Part shown: positions 6,941-15,400 of the stretch, piece by piece | How the letters are laid out: every line of letters starts with the position of its first letter | How positions within the stretch are numbered: the stretch's first letter is position 1 | Notes under the pieces: model-generated | Seen by the model: only the letters and a program-made list of their open reading frames with translations | Databases searched by the model: none | What the model was told of the DNA's origin: nothing | Made by a program: the position numbers and the translations under genes | Assembly (NCBI GenBank): GCA_949297775.1 | Contig: CASFTM010000008.1 | Location: forward strand, 1 to 64,000 | Length of the DNA: 64,000 bases | Reading direction: 5' to 3' | Origin: an uncultured bacterium | GTDB lineage: Bacteria; Elusimicrobiota; Elusimicrobia; Elusimicrobiales; Elusimicrobiaceae

Positions 6941-8350
6941 ATGGCAGCTGAGATTAAATTCGGAACCGACGGTTGGAGAGGGGTAATTGGGTGGGATTTT
7001 ACGTTTGAAAACGTACGCCGTATGGCGCAGGCGCTGGCGGATTACATCAACGAAAACGCCCCCAGCGGCGAAGACGGCAAACTGCCTAAAATTTTTGTGG
7101 GATACGACCGCCGCTTTATGTCGGATTTGTTTGCGGCGGATATTGCCAGCATTTTCCGCTCCAATAAAATTGACGTTACGCTTTCTTCCTGCCCTATTTC
7201 CACGCCGGTGGCAGCGTGCCTGAGCCTAAGCAAATTTTGGATGAGCATTATGGTTACCGCCAGCCACAACCCGGCCCATTACAACGGGATTAAAATTAAA
7301 TTGGCGGGCGGGTCCGCTTCCGCGCGCGTAACCAAAGAAGTGGAAGAATTTATGGACCAAAATTCCATTTTGTTTTTGTATGGGCAAAAAGCCGAACAGA
7401 AAGATTTAACCGATGTGTATTTTAAATATGTGGCGGCGCATGTAAACGCTAAAAAACTTAAAACGTTTAAGTCCAAAGTGGTCATAGATTATATGTATGG
7501 TTCGGCGGCGGGGTATTTGGAAAAATTCCTGCCTGCCAAGCAAGTCCTTGCGCTGCACAGCGAACACGAACCTACTTTTGGAGGCGGTCAGCCGGAACCG
7601 GTGGAAAAGAACTTGGCTTTGCTTAAAAAAACCGTTGTGGAAAAGAAAGCCGCCCTGGGCATAGCGTTTGACGGCGACGGAGACCGGGTGGCCCTGATAG
7701 ATGAAAAAGGCATTTACCTTACGCCGTGTATGATTGCAGCGGTGCTGTGCCACTATTTGGTTAAATACAAAAAACTGAAAGGCAAAATCGTCCAGACGGT
7801 TTCTATGGGATATTTGCTTAAACGCATCGCCCGCAAGTACGAAATGCTGTTTGAAGAAGTGGGCGTAGGCTTTAAAAATGTAGCCGAGCGGATGAATTTG
7901 GACGATGTGGCCTTTGGCGTGGAAGAATCGGGCGGGTTTGCCTGGAAAGGCAATCTGCCGGACCGTGACGGCCTGACGGTGGCTTTGGCCTTCTTGGACA
8001 TTATGGCTTCCACCGGCAAAAAAGCCAGCGAACTTTGTGCTGCGGTGTCTGAGGAATACGGTGCTTCCTGTTATATGCGGCGGGATTTGCCGCTTTCCAA
8101 GCCGGTGGATAAAGCGGTAATGGCGGAAAAAATGCGCAAAAAACTGCCTAAAAAGATTAACGGGCGCCGCATTGCGGAAACGCTGACGTTTGACGGACTT
8201 AAAATTATTTTTGAAAACGACGAATGGCTGCTTTTGCGCCCTTCGGGTACGGAACCGCTGTTACGCATTTATGCGGAAAGCGCTGCAAAAAAAGATACAC
8301 AGGCATTGTTAGATTTTGGGGAAAAATTAGCTGCCCCTTATCAAAAGTAA
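6941..8350 (+). CDS. phosphohexomutase (phosphoglucomutase/phosphomannomutase family)
   Basis: A 469-residue alpha-D-phosphohexomutase moving phosphate between C1 and C6 of hexoses. Motifs in order: FGTDGWRG at the N-terminus, catalytic TASHNP (106-111, phosphoserine Ser108), metal loop DGDGDR (244-249) and phosphate-binding RPSGTEP near 437-443. Start at ATG 6941 because GGGAGAG lies just upstream and the family begins there. Substrate preference (glucose, mannose or glucosamine) cannot be set from sequence alone. It forms a short operon with the response regulator 9 nt downstream. Confidence 0.88.
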   Translation: MAAEIKFGTDGWRGVIGWDFTFENVRRMAQALADYINENAPSGEDGKLPKIFVGYDRRFMSDLFAADIASIFRSNKIDVTLSSCPISTPVAACLSLSKFWMSIMVTASHNPAHYNGIKIKLAGGSASARVTKEVEEFMDQNSILFLYGQKAEQKDLTDVYFKYVAAHVNAKKLKTFKSKVVIDYMYGSAAGYLEKFLPAKQVLALHSEHEPTFGGGQPEPVEKNLALLKKTVVEKKAALGIAFDGDGDRVALIDEKGIYLTPCMIAAVLCHYLVKYKKLKGKIVQTVSMGYLLKRIARKYEMLFEEVGVGFKNVAERMNLDDVAFGVEESGGFAWKGNLPDRDGLTVALAFLDIMASTGKKASELCAAVSEEYGASCYMRRDLPLSKPVDKAVMAEKMRKKLPKKINGRRIAETLTFDGLKIIFENDEWLLLRPSGTEPLLRIYAESAAKKDTQALLDFGEKLAAPYQK

Positions 8351-8359
8351 GAGGAGTTC

Positions 8360-8719
8360 ATGTTAAAAATTGCATTAGTAGACGATTCGGTGATTTTGCG
8401 TTCCGCCATTAAAAATGTGCTGGAATCCTCCGGATTTGACGTAGCGTTTGAAGCAAACGGTTCTGCGGAGCTGTTTGCCAAATTGGACGGAAGCGGCGTT
8501 GGACTTATTTTGCTGGATATTTTTTTCCCGACCGAAAACGGACTGGATATCTTGGCTAAACTCAAAAAACATATGCCGCAGGTAAAAGTATTAATTGTAA
8601 CCGGGCTGCGGCAGGATACCATTTTGGAGGAAGCCCAGCGGTTAGGGGCGGACGGCGTGCTGTATAAGCCGTTTGATACGGACGAATTGCTTTCGGCTAT
8701 TCATCGCTTGTCGCACTGA
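8360..8719 (+). CDS. single-domain response regulator (CheY-like)
   Basis: A 119-residue receiver domain with no output domain. The acidic pair Asp8/Asp9, phosphoacceptor Asp53 (LLDIFFP), Thr81 and Lys103 (YKPF) are all in place, so it should accept phosphate from a histidine kinase. AGAGGAG precedes ATG. No kinase is in the window. Co-transcription with the phosphohexomutase is likely; what it controls is unknown, though single receivers often act on motility or pili. Confidence 0.88.
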   Translation: MLKIALVDDSVILRSAIKNVLESSGFDVAFEANGSAELFAKLDGSGVGLILLDIFFPTENGLDILAKLKKHMPQVKVLIVTGLRQDTILEEAQRLGADGVLYKPFDTDELLSAIHRLSH

Positions 8720-8734
8720 CGGCCAGAAAATTTG

Positions 8735-8769
8735 AAACGCCGCCGGGATTATCCCGGCGGCGTTTTTTT
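8735..8769 (+). terminator. intrinsic terminator of the phosphomutase operon
   Basis: AACGCCGCCGGGAT pairs with ATCCCGGCGGCGTT, followed by seven T. Confidence 0.9.
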
Positions 8770-8773
8770 GTCT

Positions 8774-8799
8774 AAAAAACCCCGGCTTCGGGCCGGGGG
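8774..8799 (-). terminator. terminator of the lpt permease pair
   Basis: CCCCGGC / GCCGGGG stem; on the - strand it is followed by a T6 run, ending the lptF-lptG transcript. Confidence 0.75.
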
Positions 8800-8828
8800 A
8801 AAATAAAAAGAGGATAGCTTAATGGGGC

Positions 8829-9911
8829 TTATAGCTTAAGCCATTTGAATTCAAAGAATACTACTACCGAGAAAAACAGCACCGGCCCCCAACCCGCCAG
8901 GAACGGGTTGATGTAGCCGTTTTCGCCAATAGAGGTAAACATAGAAATCAGCCACCAAAAAGTGAAGGCAATGACGAGCGAAGCGATGATGTTTAAAATT
9001 TTACTTTTGCGGCGCATACTAATGGCAAACGGCATGCCCAGCAGACACATAATCAGGGTAACAAACGGCGTAGCCAGTTTGGATTGGAGCATCGTTTGGG
9101 CCGAGTACGAAGCCAAGCCGCTGTGTTTAAAGAAACGGATCCGTTTTGCCAGTTCCCGTATGCTAAGCAGTTTGCCGTCCGTGCGGTCTACGGACATTTC
9201 ATCCGGATTCAGGCTGACTGGAGATTCCGCCGTTTCAAAGCTTTGTTCCGTGGTGTCCATAGGGTCTAAAAAGGTCCGCAGTACCCCGTTGGAAAACAGC
9301 CAGCTTTTGGTTTCGGGGTTCCACACCATTTGGTCGGCTACGATTTGGTGGGCAATATCCCATCCTGCATCATAAGTGTCCAGCGATACGCGGCTCATGG
9401 TGCCGCTTTTTAAATTGACTTCCTTGGCAAAAAGCATTTGGTTGGGGGAAATTTTTAAGATGACATCCTGCTCCGTGCCGGGGTGGAACGAAGCGGAAGG
9501 GTTAATGCGGGTGTTGTAAATTTGGGAGGATTTGGCATTCAGCGGCGGAATAATAAATTCCTGCAGCAGCATCGTCAGCAGCACGACCAGCAAAATACAG
9601 CTGATTACCGGTTTAAACAGTTGGCGCGGGGCAAATCCGCTGGCTACGCAGGCGGTCCATTCGCCGTTGGAAACCATTTCTGATATCACGGATATGGCGC
9701 CCAACAAACACGCCACGGGCATAATGGTAGCCAGCCAGTTGGGGAAAGTGGTTACGGAGTAGGAAAGCAAATCCCACATCGTGGTGGTACCGTTGCCGAG
9801 GTTTTTCATTTTCTCAAAGGTATCCCCCAACACAACCAGCGTGGTAAATACGCCCAGGGCAAAAAAGAACGGGCCCCAAAATTTACGGGCGATATAAAAA
9901 TAAATCCGCAT
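8829..9911 (-). CDS. lptG: LPS export permease, LptG/LptF family (second of the pair)
   Basis: A 360-residue YjgP/YjgQ-family inner-membrane protein with three N-terminal and three C-terminal membrane segments around a periplasmic jellyroll domain. With its partner and LptB it extracts lipopolysaccharide from the inner membrane. Start ATG 9911 overlaps the upstream stop in a TAATG arrangement, so the two are translationally coupled. Assignment as LptG rather than LptF rests only on order and is uncertain. No lptB/lptC is nearby. Confidence 0.82.
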   Translation of the reverse strand: MRIYFYIARKFWGPFFFALGVFTTLVVLGDTFEKMKNLGNGTTTMWDLLSYSVTTFPNWLATIMPVACLLGAISVISEMVSNGEWTACVASGFAPRQLFKPVISCILLVVLLTMLLQEFIIPPLNAKSSQIYNTRINPSASFHPGTEQDVILKISPNQMLFAKEVNLKSGTMSRVSLDTYDAGWDIAHQIVADQMVWNPETKSWLFSNGVLRTFLDPMDTTEQSFETAESPVSLNPDEMSVDRTDGKLLSIRELAKRIRFFKHSGLASYSAQTMLQSKLATPFVTLIMCLLGMPFAISMRRKSKILNIIASLVIAFTFWWLISMFTSIGENGYINPFLAGWGPVLFFSVVVFFEFKWLKL

Positions 9912-11005
9912 TAAATGTTCAGCCTCTTTTTCCACAGGTATTTGGCGGCAAAAATGCCGGCTATAATCGGCAGCCACGGGCCGGGATAGGCAATCCAGCC
10001 GTATTTTTTACCCAGCGACAGGCCCAATGTCATCAACAAATAAAACGTAAAAATGATAATCACGCTGCACAGCATTCCCCAGCCCTTGTTGGTACGCTTA
10101 CCGAGGGAAAACCCTATCGGGCAGCTGACAAACAACAGCACAATCGGGGAGAGCGCCAAAACATTGCGCATACTGATTTCGGTACGGTATTCGTTAATAG
10201 TTTCCGGGTCCAGCGGCAGCTGGCGCATACGGCGAAGCAGCTTGGTGCTGGACATTTCCCCTACGCGCAGGCGGCGGTATTGTTCTTTTAAGAGGGAAAT
10301 ACTCATCACATATTCGTCAAAATTGGCGGCGATAAACGATGTGGGGTCTTTTTCATCCAGGCGCTGCATTTGCCCGTCTTCCAGCTGCAGGCCGATGGCG
10401 GTATCGCTTAAAATCACTTTGCCGCTGGCGGCGTTTACTTTGGTGCTAAGAGCACCTTCGTCGTTGCGTTTAATCAGGTGGATTTGGCGGGCGACGTCGG
10501 TGCTTTTGTCCAAGTTTTCCAAATACAAATCCCATTCGCCCAAGTTTAGAAAAGTTTGCGGTTCCAAATTGACTTTGGTAATTTTGCTGCGGGCTTCGGC
10601 GCGGCGGTCCAGCAGGCGTTTGTAGCTGCGCGGAGTGAACCAGTTGCTCATAATAACCAAAATGACGGATAAGGAAATGGCGCAAATTAAAAGAGGGCGG
10701 ATGATTTCTTTAAACGAAAACCCCGCCGCGCGCAGGGCGATTAGTTCCCCGTGCTCGCTCATATTGGTCAGCGTGAGCAAAATGGCAATTTGAAAGGCCA
10801 TCGGCGCGCTTAGGCAAAATACGTCCGGCAATACGTTTAACAGCGATGACGCCACCCACCCCCAGCTGGTTCCGTACGTCATAGCCATATCCAAAATACG
10901 GATAAACTGGTTCATAAAAATAACGAACGTAAGTATCCCCAGCACACCCAAAAAAAACGTGAGCAGGCTTTTGGCGATGTATTTCGTAAAAATGCCGATA
11001 CGCAT
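9911..11005 (-). CDS. lptF: LPS export permease, LptF/LptG family (first of the pair)
   Basis: A 364-residue paralogue of the following gene with the same six-segment plan. SEHGELIALRAAGFSFKEIIRPL is the characteristic cytoplasmic coupling region that contacts LptB. Start at ATG 11005: a -10-like TAGAAT lies 7 nt upstream on the - strand and there is no Shine-Dalgarno sequence, suggesting a leaderless mRNA. Acts in the LPS transport complex of the inner membrane. Confidence 0.82.
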   Translation of the reverse strand: MRIGIFTKYIAKSLLTFFLGVLGILTFVIFMNQFIRILDMAMTYGTSWGWVASSLLNVLPDVFCLSAPMAFQIAILLTLTNMSEHGELIALRAAGFSFKEIIRPLLICAISLSVILVIMSNWFTPRSYKRLLDRRAEARSKITKVNLEPQTFLNLGEWDLYLENLDKSTDVARQIHLIKRNDEGALSTKVNAASGKVILSDTAIGLQLEDGQMQRLDEKDPTSFIAANFDEYVMSISLLKEQYRRLRVGEMSSTKLLRRMRQLPLDPETINEYRTEISMRNVLALSPIVLLFVSCPIGFSLGKRTNKGWGMLCSVIIIFTFYLLMTLGLSLGKKYGWIAYPGPWLPIIAGIFAAKYLWKKRLNI

Positions 11006-11128
11006 ATATTTTATTCTAACAAAATATAACCCCGCCTGGCTGCAGAATTGCATTTTGGGCCTGGGCCCAAAAACCGATTGGGCCTTTTGACCCTAGCCGT
11101 GTAAGAAGCGGAAAAGTATAATAACAAT

Positions 11129-12313
11129 ATGAAATGGTTCCTGAGCTTACTGTGTATTGCTGTTAGTTTATCTTCTGTTTTCGGACAAAAACTCCCTTCC
11201 AAAAAAATGGCGGAAGAGCTTCTTCGCCCGCAACAGATTGTTCAAAAGGCGTTGCCGGCCCGCTTGGCTGTGCCACCGGCTATCCGGGGTGCGGCTCGTA
11301 CGGCCGGATATGCCGTTCAATCGGTTAAAAAAGAGGGGAATGCAACTTCTTCTGAAGGGCGCCCTGTGTTGTCGCCCGAAGCTTCCGCCTATTTGGAACG
11401 TTTGGCCGCCCGCCGCGCGGCGGATGCCAAAAGCGCGCCCGCTTTAACGCCGCTGCAGGAAGTAGAAAAAAATATCCGCCAATCGTTGGTGGAAATTGTA
11501 GGACGGGCTACCGGCGAGCTGATGGGGAGTGGTTTTGTGGTACGCAGCGGATCGGGGACCTTGTATGCAGTGGCTTCGTATCATGTGGTGGGGCACGCCG
11601 GCAATGCGCTGGCGGTGCGGATGTATGATGCAGAAGGGAACCCTGTTTTTTATCCTTGTGTGCTGGTGTCCGCTTCCGGTTCGTATGGCATTAATGCGCC
11701 GGATGCGGCCATTATTGCCTTGCCGGCCCGTGCGGCCCGCCATGCCAAGCCTCTTAAAGTGGCTTACGGCCTGCCCGCATCAAACGCTACACTGGTGACG
11801 TGGGGCATCCCCTATGCGGTGGGCCGGGCGATACGTGTGGGAGACTTACGGGTACAACACGCGGAAAGTTTTAAAATTGTGATGCATTCCCAACAAGAGG
11901 CAAACCACTTGCGCGGCCTATGCGGAAGCCCCGTATTAAATGAAGAAGGAAAAGTGGCGGGCATTTTCAGTGGGCACAAGGAGGGGGAGGACCTATTTTT
12001 TGCCGTAAATGCCCGCAAAGCGTTGGATTGGCTAATCAGCAATTATGAAAGCAGAAGGCAAGCAACGCTGACTTTTAAATTGCACGGACGGACCATTTTT
12101 ACCCTGCAAGCGGGCGAAACAATCGGCAAGGTGCGCCATTTGGATGAACTGGGCCGCCCTTTAGCAGAGGTGTATGTTCCCCGGTATGACGGAGCCTTTG
12201 ATTTGGAACATTTGGAAGGGTTGTTCCCGGATATAAAACCTGCCGACCGGTTGGATTTTGAAATTGTCAAACACCGGTTTGTTGACAGAGTAATCTCGGT
12301 GGAAATTTTGTAA
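11129..12313 (+). CDS. secreted trypsin-fold peptidase with Cys at the nucleophile site
   Basis: A 394-residue protein with a signal peptide (about 1-19, cut before Gln20). Residues 20-110 are low-complexity Ala/Arg/Lys-rich. A trypsin-like domain runs from about 112 to 292: GSGFVV, catalytic His152 in ASYHVVG, Asp192 in APDAAIIAL, and GLCGSPVL at 263-270 where GxSGGP is expected, so Cys265 replaces Ser. A separate C-terminal domain of about 95 residues follows. TATAAT at 11117-11122 lies 6 nt before ATG with no ribosome site. It may be a cysteine-type chymotrypsin-fold peptidase or an inactive binding protein. Confidence 0.75.
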   Translation: MKWFLSLLCIAVSLSSVFGQKLPSKKMAEELLRPQQIVQKALPARLAVPPAIRGAARTAGYAVQSVKKEGNATSSEGRPVLSPEASAYLERLAARRAADAKSAPALTPLQEVEKNIRQSLVEIVGRATGELMGSGFVVRSGSGTLYAVASYHVVGHAGNALAVRMYDAEGNPVFYPCVLVSASGSYGINAPDAAIIALPARAARHAKPLKVAYGLPASNATLVTWGIPYAVGRAIRVGDLRVQHAESFKIVMHSQQEANHLRGLCGSPVLNEEGKVAGIFSGHKEGEDLFFAVNARKALDWLISNYESRRQATLTFKLHGRTIFTLQAGETIGKVRHLDELGRPLAEVYVPRYDGAFDLEHLEGLFPDIKPADRLDFEIVKHRFVDRVISVEIL

Positions 12314-12333
12314 TATTGCACAAAAAACGTGCT

Positions 12334-12363
12334 AAAAGCTCCCTGCAAACAGGGAGCTTTTTT
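12334..12363 (+). terminator. intrinsic terminator
   Basis: AAAAGCTCCCTG pairs with CAGGGAGCTTTT, then T. Confidence 0.9.
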
Positions 12364-12446
12364 GTGGGGGAAGGCGGCTGTACATTTCAGACGGTCAAGA
12401 AAGGATAAATATTATAGAATGAAATAATGAGGTATTCTTGCCCCCT

Positions 12447-15400
12447 ATGAAAATACTGCGGCTGACTGTCGCCTTGTCCTTGTTTGTGCAATTCGTTGCC
12501 GCTCCTGTGGCCGGCGCCGAATCGTTGCCGTACAGCCTGGTGGACAAGGATCAGTATTCTATTTTTGCGGAAGACCAAGCCGCCAAAGAGGAAGAAGCCC
12601 TTACGTTGCAAGACCCTCCGGACGACGCGCAGCTGCTTAAGTTTACCGACGAATTTTGGCGTCAGGCCGTTACCGCCGTGGACGGCGCCTATAAACTGGA
12701 CAACGAACCGGAGCCCATTCCCGACTTAACTTTATTAAACCCTACGCTTTCACTGCCGCTTTACGGCACCAGTATCGCGTTGACGGGCCGCTATGTGCTG
12801 GGATTTAAAATGGCTGCCCAAAAGTACAAAGAAGATTCCAACAACGATATTGAAGACCGCAACACCAGCACCTTTGAAATGCAGCAGGAAATGCAGCTTA
12901 AAATGCAGGGTAAAATTTTGGAGCGCGTGTTTGTGGATATTGACTACGACGACCAGCGCGAAGAAGAAAAAACCCTCTCCGTAGCCTACCGCGGCAAACC
13001 CGGCGAATTGGTGCAAACAGCGGAATTTGGGGATATTAACTTGTCTCTGCCAGAGACGGAATTTATCGCTTACCAAAAACAGTTGTTCGGTGCCAAAATG
13101 CACTTGCAGCACAAAAACGCCAACTTGTATTTGATTGGTTCGCAGACTAAAGGTTCCAGCAAACAGAAACAGTTTATCGGCAGCAGCGTATCGGAAATTA
13201 TTTCGCTGGCGGACACCTCCTATATCCGCCGTACCTATTACGATTTGACTTTCGGCGGCAATGTCCGCCCGTATATAGACGACCAGGGCACTCTCCGCTA
13301 TCCCGTAGACCGCACGGCTTACGATGAATGGCGCAGTGTGATGGGCAGTATTTCCCCGGGCACGGAAGAAATTTACTACTACAGCAACGATTCTTCTACC
13401 TCTTCCGATTATGTTCCCGTGGATAAAACCGCCACCGACGCCTTAGGCGGAGGTGATTATCCCGCCAAATGGCAACTCCTTACTCGCGGGGTGGACTATA
13501 CCGTGGATTACGCCAGCGGCATTGTTACGTTTAAACGTACGATAACGGCGGAGAGCGTGATTGCCGTGGATTACCGCGATACCCGCGGCAACCAATTAAG
13601 CTCTGTAATGGGTACACCCAATACTATTAAACTAATTAAAACTTCCAACGACCAATCTGTTGTGTCAGGGGCGGGTATTTCCACCGAAACCGCCAATAAA
13701 CTGGAACTGAAAACCTATTACAACATTGGCGCCCAAAAAATCACGCAGGATAACGGCAAAGGCAACTTTATTTTGCAGCTGCAGGACGCCAACGGCCAGG
13801 CTGTTACAAACCCTTATTATAGTTATCCGACGTATATCAACGTGGATTTTAACACCGGTATTTTTGATTTAAGCTACCGCATAAACGATGCCGGCCTTTA
13901 CGCTACCACGCCGACTTCTTCCAAGAACTTGGCGTTTAAAATCCAATATGAGTCCACCGTCAAGACTTATTTTATTGAATCGAATATCGTCATTGAGTCC
14001 GAGACCGTCAAACTAAACGGGCGCACGCTTACCCGCAACAACGATTATTATATTGACTATACTTCCGGCTTTATCACTTTTTACAAAGGGGACGAAATTA
14101 CCGAAAATTCCGTCATAGACATTACTTACGATACCACCTCCGGTTCCAGTTCCAACAATGCCGTTATGGGCGGACGGCTGGACTATAAGCTTTTTGACAA
14201 AATCGTGATGGGCGCTACGATGCTTCAAGAAGGGGGCGAAAAACCCAGCACCGTGCCGCAGGTGGGGGACTACGGTAAAGATTTGTTGGTCTATGGGGCG
14301 GATATCAACGGGAAAGACATTAAATTGGCGGAACCGCTGTCGGTGGATTTCAGCGCAGAAGTTGCCAAAAGCAAAAAAGACCAAAACCTGTTCGGCTATG
14401 CGATGGTGGACAGTATGAACGAAACCACGGAGCAAGTGGGAGGCTCTATGATTTTTAGGGACTGGATTTTTGCTTCCAACCCCAGCGGCAAACCGGCTTT
14501 CTTAAATTCTATCCATTGGGACACGCAGGATTTGCCCGCCTTGGAAATTAACCCGCACGCCATCGCCAATTATAACGATAAACAGCAAGTTCTTATCTTA
14601 AATTACGACTTCACCCTCCCCGCCACCACCATAGACCAATCCACCGGTCAGCCCTTTTTAAACGAGGAAGGACGGGACGAAGTGTCTATCGTTTATCCGC
14701 TTAGTACCAGCGGTATGGATTTATCCAGCAAGACGTCGTTTGAACTTACCATGCTGGGGGAAGCAAACGGCCCGCAGGTTAACTTTACCTTTGGTAACAT
14801 TTCGGAATATTCGGATAATTCTACCGGTATGAACACCCAATGCGGCACCAATGTTCCCAAAACGGAAGATATTTATTGCCGCAATACCTTGGCCCCGAAC
14901 GAAGACATCGGCTGGCTGTTTACCAACCCGGACGGAACTGAGGAGCGGTACAATCCGTTTGTAAATAACGTTTACAACCCTGAATCCCAGCCCAACGGAC
15001 GCATTGATACGCAGGACTTGAACGGGAACGGCGTGTACGATGCGGAAAGCGTCCCGCTGCAGGGCAATTTCGGCTTCGCCGGGGCCGCCATTGAGGGGAT
15101 GAACAACAATACCGCTTCCAATACTGCGTGGACTACTTATACGATGCCGCTTTTGCTCTCCGACGCTGAAAAAGACCAATGGACGGCGGTGCGCCACTTG
15201 CGTATTACCGTCAAACTGACGGATGAAATGAAACGGGCAGGTAAACTCAAAGGGCAAATTAAAATTGCCAATGTGTCTTTGTCCGGCACGGCGTGGAACC
15301 CGCAGGACGACACGGACCCGGATGTGTTTTCCGTCGCGGGTATTAACAATGTGGACAGCACTACCTACGAACCAATTTTTGCCGATACCACCGGCGATGG

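Noticed and set aside
11053-11072. TTTTGGGCC-TG-GGCCCAAAA hairpin between lptF and the protease gene
   Set aside because: A good inverted repeat, but it lies between divergent promoters without a T-run on either side, so no function could be supported.
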